Shown: positions 33,288 through 45,321, numbered from the stretch's first letter. The stretch: DNA of 64,000 bases from Perilla frutescens (GCA_026008535.1 BRKX01000002.1:33347501-33411500); one strand, 5' to 3'. The notes: generated by a model not told the origin, from the sequence alone. A program made the numbers and translations.

Positions 33288-35338
33288 CACTACAAAAAAA
33301 TCGTTGTTTAGCGACGGACTTATCCGTCAGTAAATCCATCTTTTCTGTCATTAGATGAGACTAACGACGGACACCGTTCGTCGGTAAAGCCTTCATCGAC
33401 AAATTAATCTAACGGTGGATATTAATGGTCGTTAACGTTAATGATGGGTTGTTCTATCGTTAACATTTGCTGTCGTCAGTAGTCGTGTTCAGGATTAACG
33501 ACGTCATTAACGACGGACGGTTCGTCGTTAATGTTGATGACGTCATTAGTCGCCTTGAAGAGTAACGACGGACTTAACGACGGACACGGTTCGTCGTTAG
33601 AAAAGTTAAGGTTGACTGTCGTGCATTAACGACGAACGTGTCCGTCGTTAGGCTGTCGTTAAATTTAATTAATTTTTTTTATTTAATACTTTTATTGTAT
33701 TTTTTGTAATATTTGATTTAATTTCAATTTTTGTTTGTAAATTTCGGAAGAAAATAAATAAACACGTAAAATTATATATATATATATATATATCTCTCCA
33801 ATAAAATACATACAATATCATAAATTATCAGTATGGATACACACAAGTATATGAAATATAAATAGTAATGTCAGGAGGAAGATGGAGGAGGGTCCTAAAC
33901 TGCGCCCGCATCTGCTCGAACATCTCAGCCTACTGCTGTATCATCTTCTGTTGCAGACGTATTTGTTCTTGCTGAGCTTGGAGAAGTGCCGCCTATGCGT
34001 TCATCTTCTCCTGTAACTCCCGGATGGCTGCTTGAGTGTCGGGTTGTGGAGGGGCTGCAGAAGATACGCTAGGAGTTGAATAACTCCATGATTGACTGTC
34101 GAGCCCAAAAATACGGTTCTTCTTGGAGTGCTGGCGGGCAGTGTCAACGTATACGGCGCTCATATCCACATGTGGCACCTCATCTGTGCCAGGAGTCGGC
34201 TGACTCAACTCCTCAACCCGAGCCAATACGTCAGCCTATTCACAAAATCAAATAAGAATATTTAAATATATATTTATATTTAAAATAAAAATTTATAAAG
34301 TCACTTACATCGATACGAGCAGACTTCCCATCTGAATATTGTCCATCAGCGGTGTCGTGCAATCTCTTGAACGTCTCCCACACCACGTCATTCTTGGAGA
34401 CACCCTTCTTCTTAGCCTATTAGATACATATGTGTTAGCACACACATATTAAAAATAAATTAATTAATTAATAAAATATTCAGTACAAACCAAAGAAAGG
34501 GAGAGCAGAGAGAGGACTTACAGTCGGCGGCAGATGGCGGCGGGAGGGGCTCGCGGTTCCAATTACGGAGGGGGCGAGGGAGAGAGAGGGGGGGAGCGGC
34601 GGAGGACACGACTGGGGAGGAAGGACAGCGTCGGCACGACGGGGGAGGGAAATCGGCGATTTGGGAGAGAAATTAGGGTTGTGGAGTGAAATGAGAGAAG
34701 GAAGAGGAAGACCCGTATATCGGGATTTAACGACGGATTAACGACATTCACAATCTGTCGTTAGATTTAATTTATATAATTTTTTTTATCTGAAAAATAT
34801 TGTCCGTTGTTAGATTTAATTAATTTAATTATTTAATTCAGAAAATAATAACGACGGACACTTTCTGTCGTTAAATTTAATTAATTTACTTTTTTTTTCC
34901 GGAAAACACTAACGACGGACCACATCCGTCGTTAATTTTAATTAATTTAATTATTTCTTTCCGGAAACCACTAACGACGGACCACTCCCATCGTTAATCT
35001 TAATTAATTTAATTATTTTAATCCGAAAAATAGTAACGACGGACACGTCCGTCGTTAAATTTAATTAATTTAATTATTTCAATCGGAAAACTCTAATGAC
35101 GGATACTATCCGTCGTTAAATTTAATTTTTAAAATAATTTTAAAAATAAAAACAATCTAATGACGAATATGGGACGTCGTTAAGAGTAACGATGGTACAA
35201 CCGTCGTTAGTCCGTCGTTAAATATAGGCGCGAAACATTCCTGCCATTTGAAACTATAGCGGCGGACATTCCGTTGTTATCGCGACGGAATTGGTCCGTT
35301 GTTAATATTCGTCGCTAAATATCGAATTTCTTGTAGTG
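33288..35338. mobile_element. Non-autonomous CACTA (En/Spm) transposon
   Basis: 2051 bp beginning CACTACAAAAAAATCG and ending with the inverse of CACTACAAGAAATTCG. Dense subterminal repeats of TAACGACGGA / TCCGTCGTTA occur on both sides, as in CACTA elements. The flanking trinucleotides are AAG and TAG, a 2 of 3 match to the usual 3-bp duplication. It contains only a remnant of a transposase-type gene. Confidence 0.9.
33860..34425 (-). pseudogene. Plant En/Spm transposase C-terminal remnant
   Basis: An upstream exon near 34310-34420 (AKKKGVSKNDVVWETFKRLH, then DGKSARID) is followed by a second from about 34237 (DVLARVEELSQPTPG, then VDTARQHSKKNRIFGLDSQS). This order is typical of the plant Ptta/En/Spm transposase C-terminus. 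In-frame stops (at 33993-33995 and again about 23 codons later) interrupt a glutamine-rich tail. Confidence 0.7.
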
Positions 35339-35444
35339 TAGACTAAAAGTGCTGAATAATTAATAGCAATATGATATTAATTAATAAATGAGCTCGATCA
35401 AATAAACTTCCAACCAATGAAAACCATATTATAACCATTAATTG

Positions 35445-35548
35445 TTCCGGTGGGGATGGCCTAGTGGTGGAGTGAGATTGCTTGGAGACCAAAGGTCACG
35501 AGTTCGAATCTCTTCAATACCGCAGGTCGAGTGTGTGAGTAAAAAAAA
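35445..35548 (+). mobile_element. tRNA-derived SINE, full length
   Basis: 104 bp with box A (TGGCCTAGTGG), box B (GAGTTCGAATC) and an A-rich 3' end, flanked by the perfect 9-bp duplication CATTAATTG (35436-35444 and 35549-35557). The same 3' half occurs at 7040-7086. Confidence 0.9.
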
Positions 35549-35557
35549 CATTAATTG

Positions 35558-36765
35558 AAATATAATAACATTGATGTATTATAAATATATTTAAGACGTA
35601 AAACCTTTAATAATATTCAATTTGTCCAAATTTATAAGATTTTGACAGCTGTTCCTTGTTTAAGAGTTTTGTTTGTGATAAACTACATGTTCTCTAGGAG
35701 GAAGCACCCCACACGTGGAACGATTAAAATAATATGTTAATTATTTAATGTAACACGCATACAAATAAGTTTTGGGGGGGAATTGAGTATTATTTATTTT
35801 CTGGTAAGCATCAAAGCCAGCTAATATGTTTTTCTTGTGGATTGCACGCTGTATGGTTGACATCAGGCTACAGTCACGCAATATTATTTTATGTTATGCA
35901 TATTAATTAGGGATCGATATGATGTTACCCAACTAAAAATAATATATTCAAAATTAAAATAAATAAAATATTAGGGATGTTACTAGCTACTTATTTATAT
36001 TCAGATTATTACAATATCATTATGTTTCAGGTTTGCTCAAACTGATTCATTAGATAATTTTGCAGAATGATCGAATTTAATTTGATGGAATTAGATTTAA
36101 TTTAGTGGATCTATATCTTGAAATTTATTTAATTTTTCTTGCTCTTCCCCTAAAATAACTAAATAATCATTGTTTTATATATATATATGTGTGTGTGTGT
36201 GTGTATGACTCGATCGTCATTACAGCTATAGAATGTGGTGAAAAAATTAAATTAAACTAATGTTCGTTCTAGTCCTGTAGCAAACTATCCTAATAAATAA
36301 ATGAAGGTTTTTTAACAATATTTTTTTCTCCTGCTCATGTCGCAAGATCCTCAGCAATACCTTATTTTTTATTTAGCGAAATGTATAGGGCTGATGCTGA
36401 ATACAGAATATATATAAGATAGTAAGTCAATAATTAATTTGATGTATGTAATCTGTCACACTGACAAAGAGTCTTTCATGTGACCTAATCTGCCGCCAGT
36501 TTCATTTATTAATGCAATATATAACTTTATTGCTTATTTTAGTGTTGATAAGCAATACAAATAAAAATTTAATATTAAAATACAATGAGATAAGTAATAC
36601 AATTATAGTAAATAAACATAGTGGTTAAGTTCTCACACCAATGCTTATTTGAACCAAAATTTCACGTGTGTGTGAGAGATTGGTTTTATTTTTGAGAATC
36701 TGTCAAAACACTTCAAAAATGTTGGATGACACGTTAGCTACATTAATTTAATAATAATTGATTTA
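35558..36765. other. Intergenic, no gene seen
   Basis: AT-rich, with a (TA)n(GT)n tract near 36177-36206. Confidence 0.5.
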
Positions 36766-36822
36766 GGGGTGTATTGGATGTGGATTTTGATGGATTTCAT
36801 TGGACTTTTAAAATCTGGGTGT

Positions 36823-36950
36823 ATTCAATCCATATTTTTAAAAGTCTAATGAAATTCTGGTGTATTCAATCCAAACTTTTAAAAGTCCAATGAAATACTG
36901 GTATATTCAATCCAAACTTTTAAAAGTCCTTTAAAATTCTGAGGTATTCA
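36823..36950. repeat. 41-bp subterminal tandem repeat of the Harbinger element
   Basis: Three units of TATTCAATCCAAACTTTTAA then AAGTCCAATGAAAT, just inside the left inverted repeat. Confidence 0.8.
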
Positions 36951-37079
36951 ACAATCCACGGACTTTAAAAAGTCATTGACTTCGTTGGATTTCAGTTGGA
37001 TTTCACGTGAAAATTACGAATGATGAAATCCGACCTCCAGACACGAGATTTCGATGGATTTGGAAAATCCAGGGAGCGT

Positions 37080-37245
37080 TGTGTCCCAGCAGCAGTTGGG
37101 TAGATGAAATTGGCACCCCAGCCGTCACCCGAAGCCAGCGGCCACTGGCTTCGCTGATGATGACACCCCAGTGGCCGCTGGGTGCCAGCCGCGGCTGGGT
37201 TTAAGGCGGTGGCAACCCAGCGGCCGCTGGGCCTAGCCCAATCCG
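37080..37245. repeat. GC-rich palindrome cluster, left side of Harbinger
   Basis: Several variants of CAGCGGCCGCTGG and CAGCCGCGGCTGG in about 165 bp. They mirror the right cluster at 42635-42938 and the central one at 40677-40820. Confidence 0.8.
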
Positions 37246-37539
37246 CTATAAAAACTCGATCACAACCACTTTTTTTTATCCATAATTTTTTCACAAAGCG
37301 GCGGCAGCGGCTATATTCTTATTTCCAAGCGGTGGCGGCTACAATCTTCTTCAGGTACTATCTATACTATTCTATTATGATTATTATTTTTTACTCGTGT
37401 CATCATTATTGATTGAATTTGTCTTGGTTTTGGTTTTGGTATAATTTTACTGATTATTGAATCATCGAAAACTAGTATATATGGTTTTTTTTAATTATGA
37501 TGATTAATAGTATATACACCATAATATATTAGTATTATC

Positions 37540-38570
37540 ATGGGGGACTCACAACAAGATTCGAAAAAGAAGACAGCTTATGAACCATGAACTAAGGAAC
37601 AGACTGACCTTCTGCTAGAACTTATGGTTGATGGTGCGCGTCGCGGATGGCGTGATAATAGTGACATATTTAGCAAAGCCACTGTGGAAGAAAGAATACT
37701 TCCTGTGCTTAATGAAAGACTCGGGTGTAATAAGACCTACAATAATTATCAAAGTCGGCTCAAATGGTTTAAGGGTCGTTGGATCGCTTATTCGAACCTG
37801 TTAAAGTGTAGCTCTGGTTTTGGATATGATAACAATACGAAAAAATTCACGGCTACAGATGAAGTTTGGGATGCGTACTTAGCGGTAAGTATCATATTGC
37901 AATAATATTATTCAATATTTTTATTTAACTAATAAAGTGAATTAATTATTATTTTTTTATTTTTTTATAGTATCACCCGAAAGACACACAATTGCGATAT
38001 GGAGAATCCCCTGATTATGAGGAATTGAGGATTGCGGTGGGTAATGGTGTTGCCGTCGGAAGAAATTCAATTGGGCTGGGAATTGCTACTGATGCAAACA
38101 CATTAGGAGAAGATGAAAATAGAGATGCGCGCGTAGAAGATTTGACGTTTGATCCTGAGAGTGATGTGTTTGTCGCACTATCACAAGATAACCAACCGCC
38201 ATCTGGTTTCACACCACCTTCTGGGCAGCCTGAAGTGCCTGAGAGCTCCACTCAAAGACCGAAGCAACCCAAAAGAAATAGAACTCAGTATAAAGCAACT
38301 TCTGGCTCTAGTAAAAAGATCATGGAAGAGGTGAAAACACTGTTTGGGGAAGTTCACGGTCTCTTACTGAAAAGAGATAGCGTATTGGAGAAAAGAGAAA
38401 AAGAAAGATCCTACACTACATGGGATGCAATCAAAGAGATCCCAAATTTGGATGCAGACACTCGGATTAAGGCATTTGACTTGCTTGTCACGAAGTCCCA
38501 GAAAGATGGGTTTTTGAAGATGAGTGTTGAGGAACGGGCTCAGTGGATAGCCTACAAGATTAAGGAATAG
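37540..38570 (+). pseudogene. Harbinger Myb/SANT-like DNA-binding protein (ORF1)
   Basis: Exon 1 is 37540-37884 and exon 2 37971-38570, joined by a GT-AG intron. The Myb/SANT-like domain reads KEQTDLLLELMVDGARRGWR, then LNERLGCNKTYNNYQSRLKW, then DEVWDAYLAYHPKDTQLRYG. The C-terminal half is variable with a charged helix and the conserved ending GFLKMSVEERAQWIAYKI. In PIF/Harbinger elements this protein partners the transposase for DNA binding and nuclear import. A TGA at 37588-37590 replaces the conserved Trp of the domain start (YEP then stop then TKEQ). The rest is open, and downstream initiation is possible but would lose the first helix. Confidence 0.85.
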
Positions 38571-38906
38571 GGATAATTTACTTCATATTTGACATACTTT
38601 GATGTTGGTTTATTAGTATTTTTCCGGATGTCTTGTTAGAATTTATATTGATTATTTATTTGATGTTATGAATTATGTTTTTTGATTATTTAACATATTT
38701 GGTTTTATTTTCTTTAATGCTATGCGTCATTCATATTTTTTAAATACACCATGAAATCATTAATAATGATTTATTCGAAATTATTAATTATGTTTTTTTG
38801 GTTAATTTTTTTTATTTGTTAATTTATTAAGTTGTATGCATTTGGATATATTTTTTATTTAACACAATCACTTTAATCAAGAACCTGTTTTTTTTTTTAA
38901 ATGCAG

Positions 38907-40371
38907 CATGTAAAATCATGAAATATTGGAAGAAGAAATAGAAGATGAAGAGATGGAAGAAGAAATTGATGAGGAAAAGGAGACAAAATTCTATGAAAAT
39001 GTTAAGCTCTTGCTATTGACAATAAAGACAGTGTTAACACTATTAGGGGAAATTGCTATAATGCGTCAGCGTATTGAACGTTCTTTGCAGCGACGACCAA
39101 TTACTAGAATTGAATATCATTTTGTTAATAATATGATTGAAAGAGATCCACAAAGTTTTCGACAGCTGTATAGAATGTATCCTGATGCGTTTCTGAAGTT
39201 ATGCTCTATCATAAGAGATAAATCGCCTCTACAAGATACAAGACACATATATGTTGAAGAAATGGTGGCAACATTCTTGATCATTGTCGGGCACAACGAC
39301 AGATATTGTAATGTTCGTCAAAGATTCAATCGTTCTCATTTTGCCACTAGTCAAAATTTCAACAAAGTATTAAAGGCATTGAACATGATAGCACCGGACA
39401 TGATGGTTAAGCCGTCTACATCGACCTCGGCTAAAATTCAGGAAAGCACAAGATTTATGCCTTTTTTTAAGGTATGTATCATTTATTATGTAATGTATTT
39501 TAAACGTTTTCTTTTTTTATATCTTATCTTCACTTTATTTTAGGATTGCATCGGGGCTATAGATGGAACTCATATCCCGGCAACGGTAACAGGCCGAGAA
39601 GTAAGCAGTTTTCGTAACCGTCATGGTATGCAATCACAGAATGTTTTGGCAGCTTGCAACTTTGATTTGTAGTTCATATATGTACTAAGTGGATAAGAAT
39701 GTTCAGCACATGACTCCAAGCTTTTAAGTGATGCATTATCTAGAACAAATGGCCTTTAGGTGCCGCAAGGTATGTACCATATTTATAATTGTGTTTTTTT
39801 TTAAATAGTGTAAAGGCAGTTATTTGACAAATAATAATAAAATTGTGTTGTTGTAGGTAAATATTTTCTGGTGGATTGTGGATTTGCTAATAGACGTCAG
39901 TTTTTAGCTCCTTTACATGGTGTTCGATATCATTTAAAAGATTTTGGTGGTTAAGGTCGTCACCTCATAAATGCAAGTGAATTATTCAATCTCCGTCATG
40001 CATCATTAAGGAATGTGATTGAGAGGATTTTTGGTGTCTTCAAATCTAGATTCACAATTTTCAAAACGGCACCTCCCTTCTCATTTCGAACACAAGCTGA
40101 ATTAGTTTTGGCTTGTGCTGGTTTACACAATTGTCTCCGGAAAGAGTATCGCTCTGATGAATTTCCAGTGGAATATGAAGGATATCAAGATTTACCACCT
40201 CCTCCTTCGGAAGAACAAAATATGGAATGACTATCTCAAAGCCAACTACAACAAAGGACGAAAGCTAATGCATGGAGAATGAGCATTGCCAATTCTATGT
40301 GGGAAGCGAGGCCCACGTATAACGGCGATGGAAATGACGATGATGAGACCGGAGATGGGCATGCTGAGTAA
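38907..40371 (+). pseudogene. Harbinger DDE transposase (HARBI1-like)
   Basis: Exons about 38907-39471, 39544-39769 and 39857-40371, all with GT-AG junctions. The N-terminal helical part (FRQLYRMYPDAFLKLCSIIR, then FLIIVGHNDRYCNVRQRFNR) leads into the DDE core. First Asp is in CIGAIDGTHIP, second in SAHDSKLL, then LVDCGFANRRQFLAP, and the Glu region NVIERIFGVFKSRF. In-frame stops follow NFDL and VLSG, and occur before VPQG, after KDFGG and at 40228-40230. The start ATG is followed directly by a stop. The reading frame is otherwise unbroken, without indels. Confidence 0.88.
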
Positions 40372-40676
40372 TGGTTTTTTGTTTTTCCTTTTTATTGCTC
40401 ATGATTTTAGTGGTATTTTGAAAACAATTTGTCCGTCTTGTGTCTAATTTTTATAAACAATTTTAAATAACAAATATTTTTATATTGTTGTTGTATTTTT
40501 CCTTAACAATTTGTGTTCGTAATCTATGTATCCAATCAAGCATCGAGTAAAAGTGAAAAGAAATCATCATAATGATGTAGAAAATGTTTAATACATAATT
40601 GCGCGACATAAATTCAAAATAAAATAAACACATTGTTCAAAATAAAAATAAACACCGAAAATAAAAATAAAAATAA

Positions 40677-40820
40677 AAGGCCAGCGACCGCTGGGTTCCA
40701 GCCGCGGCTAGGCAGGAGAACAGAAGGCGCACTCAGCGGCCGTTGGGTGTCAGCCGCAGCTAGGAATGAGTACAGAAGCTCCTCCTAGCGGCCGCTGGGT
40801 GCCAGCCGCGGCTGGGGTAC
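40677..40820. repeat. 52-bp GC-rich repeat, three units
   Basis: Units beginning AGCGACCGCTGGG, AGCGGCCGTTGGG and AGCGGCCGCTGGG, each followed by CAGCCGCGGCT or a close variant, about 52 bp apart. They lie between the transposase gene and the antisense gene. Confidence 0.85.
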
Positions 40821-41212
40821 TCTTCTGGCGTTGATTTTCTTCGAACGAGCACAACTACACGATTCAAATCAACCAAAAATCAACATAGTTCAACAAATTC
40901 AAACACAATCATTACACAAATTCAACTTAACTCCATAAAATTACAACTTCAAAATCCAAAAACTCCAACAAGTGTACAACATATTCAAATAAACAAATCA
41001 AACTCCAACAATTGTACAACATATTCAACTCAACAAATCAAACTCCAAAAAATCCAAAAACATTAAACATTTTCAACATCAACTTCAAATACTACAAATT
41101 CAACAAAAAATCCAACCAATCCAATATGCACAAAACTCATCAAATATATCATTAAACATCAAACATAACATTAACATAATCATATAATCCATGAAATTCA
41201 AAAAACAAATAT

Positions 41213-42508
41213 TTAATTCTGAGGTGGTGGCTGTGGTGGTGGATAGAAGGCAGTCCAAGCATCCCACTGAGCCTGTAAGGATGCAATTTGTGCATCATGC
41301 GTATCAAAGCGGGTGTTCATCTGCTCGGTATGCGCGTCAAACCGGGCGTACATCTCCTAGGTATGCGCATCATACCTATCGTAGATATGCTGCCTCAGTG
41401 ATCCAAATGATGCGTCGATATGCGCCCTCATATCATTCTGGAACTGCGCATAGAAATCTCCGGGCATTGTAAAAGGAGGTTGTTGAGGTTGCTCTTCCTC
41501 CTCCTCCTCCTCCTCTTCCTCCATCTCGACATCTCTTTGACCATCAGTCGACGAGCCGGCACCAGCATCACCTTAGACTCGGGCAATATCGGCATTTGTT
41601 TGCCTGCTCACACATGGCCTCTTCGCAGGGGGGATGAGGGTGAAACGATCAGAAATAATCTGAGCTCCTCTTAGCTCACTGAAGTCGATCTTGTACGTCC
41701 TGATCTTATCTTGCCCCTCCTGGGGCCCCGTTGTGGCACTGAGAATCCCGAGGCTATGTGCCACTCCCGTCACAATAGAAGCAAGCGACAGGTGCATTCA
41801 TGTGCGAGTCTGCATCTTCTTCATAGTCTCCCAAATAAAATTCAAAATGTAGACTTTTTTCCCCTTCAACGCACAATGCAACAAATACACTTCAGTTGCA
41901 TTCACCTTATTCCCCTGCTCTTTTCCCGACACATTATACGCAAGGAATTTGTGCACAATTTCTAGTGCTGGGTCTTGGATGTACCCATTCGGCCTATCCG
42001 AACTTTCTCAATTATCAAACCCAGTCAATTCATTCCATGCCGCCTCCACACTAAATGAGGTGGGTCTATCCCGTTCCCTACCAGTAGGAAACCCAAACAT
42101 ATTTTTCATCTTCGTCAAATTAATTTGATAATCTCGGCCATTCATCATAACAACAATCTTCTTCTTATCCTCAATCACATACATAGTGCACAAAAACTTA
42201 TAACAAAGAGCCTCGTAACCAGAAAAATCAACATTTTTAGCATAATCTTCAAGCCCTAAAACCTTCATATATTTAGTAACTTTTGCAACAATTTTCAAAT
42301 CCCTCAACAAATCCCAATCAAAATAACGAGGGTTCGTAACCATATGCTCGCTAAATTTCTTATACAATTCACCCCCACGCTCGGTTCGTAAATGAAATGG
42401 AGCCTCGTACCTTGTCGTGAGGTCCTCCTCTTCGTGTAGCCCAACATTGGGAATTTTCATTCGAGGAGGTATGGTGATGGTGGTAGCGGTCGTGGGCTTC
42501 GAACGAGG
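41213..42508 (-). pseudogene. Antisense plant-transposon protein gene inside Harbinger
   Basis: One reading frame on the minus strand runs from at least the ATG at 42458-42460 to a stop at 41213-41215. It may begin upstream, since the frame is open to beyond 42508. It reads YEAPFHLRTERGGELYKKFS, then NPRYFDWDLLRDLKIVAKV, then MMNGRDYQINLTKMKNMFGF, then NKVNATEVYLLHCALKGKKV. A Glu run and a tail of repeated DAHT / ARFDAHTEQM units follow, then a Pro-rich end. This resembles the putative plant transposon proteins of retroelement-rich genomes (PF20167-like, from memory of family style). Four in-frame stops occur (42008-42010, near 41798, 41573-41575 and near 41358) but no frameshift. A third gene is not standard in PIF/Harbinger elements. 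It may be a captured gene or a nested remnant. Confidence 0.65.
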
Positions 42509-42634
42509 TGGTCGGATTTCTGAGTGATGGCTCGAATCGAGCGACGGCTGGAGAGAGAGGCGGGTGTGATTTTTTCGCTGTTCTCAGTTATTTTCGATTT
42601 GGGGATCTATTCTGGGGCTTTCTGTACTTAAAGC

Positions 42635-42938
42635 CACTTATTTCCCAACGGCCGTTGGGTGCCAGCGGTCGTTGGCATCGTGTAATTCGACTCCCCAGCG
42701 GCCGTTGAGCCCAGCGCTCGCTGGGCCTCTCAACTTGGCTACTCAGCAGCCGCTGGCTACCAGCGGCCGCTCGGTTCAGGTTTTTCACTTATTTCCCAAC
42801 GGCCGTTGGGTGCCAGCGGTCGTTGGCATCGTGTAATTCGACTCCTCAGCGGCCGTTGAGCCCAGCGCTCGCTGGGCCTCTCAACTTGGCTACTCAGCAG
42901 CCGCTGGCTACCAGCGGCCGCTCGGTTCAGGTTTTTCA
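42635..42938. repeat. 151-bp tandem duplication of GC-rich subterminal sequence
   Basis: CACTTATTTCCCAACGGCCG starts near 42635 and again near 42786. Both copies end GGTTCAGGTTTTTCAC and are almost identical. Each contains several CAGCGGCCGCTGG-type palindromes. The counterpart on the left side of the element is at 37080-37240. Confidence 0.9.
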
Positions 42939-43131
42939 CGTGTCCACCACTCGTTATGTTCCAACGAGCGTTGAAAAGTAAGATTTTAAATCCATTGAAA
43001 TCGTTCCAAATCGATCTGAAATCAGTACACGAAATCCGTCAGACTCTGCGTGGAGTCTATGGATTTTATAAATCCATGAACTTTTAAAAGTCCAATGAAA
43101 TCCATCAAAATCCACAACCAATAACCCCTTA

Positions 43132-45026
43132 GAGTTTGAATGCATGATTCCCTTAGAAATACATGCCCTTCGTATAATTCCATTCATGTAATTATAACTT
43201 GCAATGACAATCGTACACCGACAAACTCGTATTCATTTAATGACTACTTCTATGGAAAATTCAATGCTATCCCTAAAGTAGTGTCTTTTCAAGTTTTTTT
43301 AATCTCATTTTTTCATATATCGACTCTCACTCATTTTCTAAAATGTTAATGAATTTCATATCTCTATATTTTTTTCCGCCGCTTCCATTTTTTACACTAA
43401 AAATCATAGCTCCAACTTTTACATATATTCAATTTATGACTATGATTTTAATATATCCAATTCTCCAATTTGTCATAATGGTATTTCTTTAACGATTTGA
43501 AGTAAAATAACTATGGTAGAGATTTTAACATAAATTATTTTTCCTTAGAATTCTTTTTAGGAAATATGAATCAAATTAATTTTTTATATTGGATAAATAA
43601 CTAAATATCTCATATGTTGTATAATATTATTATGATATGATTTATAACATACCAAAATAATATATAATAAATTAAAATTTGATTAATGAACACCTTTTAA
43701 ATAGAGTTAAGTAAAATAATTGAATACATCGGTAAATCTTATTTAATACATCGGCAAGCCTTATTTAATATAATAAATTTAATATTATGTATAGACAACA
43801 TTTTTGTTTTTGTGAGAAATCAATTTCAGTGAAAGAAATATATCAACAACTAAAATTTTATTTTTACAATATAATATAATATAATATAATATTTTTCAAA
43901 CTAAAATATTTCATTGATGTCAATTTCACCCATAAAATAAATTTTCAACAATAAAAAATACGCCGATAAAGAATATTTCATTAAAATAACTCAAAAAGCA
44001 TTACCGAACTATGTGCCGATGTGGAAAAAAAATTCAAACGCCTTATTTTTGCACATTTTAACTAATTAAATAGTAAAAATTATATTTCAAAAGCCTAATC
44101 TAAAAGGTTGTCATGGAAATTTTAACTTATTAAATAATATTTTAACATAATTACATTTTATAACATTATATCATTTAATTTAATATCAATTCATACAAAC
44201 TTTATTAAAATTTTATATATTCATATTTTCAAACTAAAATATTTCATAACCGATGTCATTTTCTCCCATAACATAAATTTTTAATAACAATAAAAAATTT
44301 ACCGATACCGAATATCTAATAAAAATAACTGAAACATAATTGTCGACGTATGTGTTGATATGGAAAAATTATTTTTCAAACACCAAAATTCTTTTTTCAA
44401 ACGCCTTATTTTTTGCATATTTTAACTAATTCAACAATATTTAATCATAATTAAATTTTACGTTTATTTTTACGTAACAAAATAAAACAGGAAATCCATT
44501 TAATTCATATTCTCACAAAAAAAATATCACGGAGCAAAATATTTAAATTTTACAAAATAAATATTTTATTCTAGATTCCATTTTCTTCCCACTAAAATAT
44601 TTAATACCAACAATTAAAATGTTGCCTATACATCATTTAGATTTATATTTTATTTTTACAAGAAATCAATTAAGATACCAACTAAAATATTTTAATACCG
44701 ATTAAAATGTTGCCTATTCGAGATTTCATTTTCTCTCCATTAAAATATTTTAATACCAACAATCTATATTTTACACCTTTTTTATTTTGATAATTAAGAA
44801 ATTTAATTTAAACTAAACTCAGTTGCGTAAATAAAAAATTCGAGAGGCACAATGTCATTGATTCTCGCGCCAGAAACAATGAAATAATTGAGTTTAGTAA
44901 AGAAAAAGAAATAAGAGATCTAGAATGTCTAAAGAAAAATAAAAGTATGGATATCAACTTTATGGGACACATGTCAAAATATTAGACTATAAGGCACTAC
45001 CTTAGGGTAGCATAGAATTTTCCCTA
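43132..45026. other. Intergenic with degenerate repeats
   Basis: The block 43905-44030 recurs diverged at about 44253-44375 and, inverted, at about 58690-58820. Shared order: TTTCA, GATGTCA, TTTC-CCCATAA, ATAAATTTT, AACAATAAAAAAT, GCCGAT, GAATAT, AAAATAACT, and ATGTGCCGAT / TGTGTTGAT. Near 44985-45015 a stretch (GGCACTACCTTAGGGTAGCA) resembles one end of the MITE at 50652-50866. No gene. Confidence 0.5.
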
Positions 45027-45321
45027 CTTCCTTCCGATCACATTTATAGTTTGTTTGTTTCTATTGTTCCAAAATTGTAATTTACTTTTTTTTTTTTGGA
45101 GAAAATTTACCTTTTCTTTTATTTGATAGGCATTAAATTTTTTATTTCCTCAGTATACCCTTATTTGATATTTTTTGAAATTAACAATCCTTCTATTTTG
45201 AATCATTAAATAAGAATATATTAGGAAAAAAAATATATAATTTTATGTTTCCAAGTATATTAAAAAAAATCTTAGTCTGCGTAAAAATTGAAAGAGAACT
45301 ATAATTACGGGATGATGGGAG
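45027..45321. mobile_element. Stowaway-type MITE
   Basis: 295 bp between TA dinucleotides (45025-45026, 45322-45323). The left end is CTTCCTTCCGATCACATTTA then TAGTTTG. The right end, inverted, is CTCCCATCATCCCGTAATTA then TAGTTCTC. These are diverged Tc1/mariner Stowaway termini. Confidence 0.8.

Larger units (their letters stand above)
36766..43128. mobile_element. PIF/Harbinger transposon carrying three decayed genes
   Basis: 6363 bp with inverted ends of about 47 bp. The left is GGGGTGTATTGG then TGTGGATTTTGATGGATTTC; the right, inverted, is GGGGTTATTGG then TTGTGGATTTTGATGGATTTC. It is flanked by the TTA duplication (36763-36765, 43129-43131) standard for Harbinger. It holds a Myb/SANT-like gene, a DDE transposase (both plus) and an antisense plant-transposon protein gene. 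GC-rich palindromic repeats lie near both ends and in the middle. Confidence 0.93.

Noticed and set aside
35445..35548. A real tRNA gene
   Set aside because: It has A and B boxes but no foldable acceptor stem, and carries an A-tail and target duplication, so it is a SINE.
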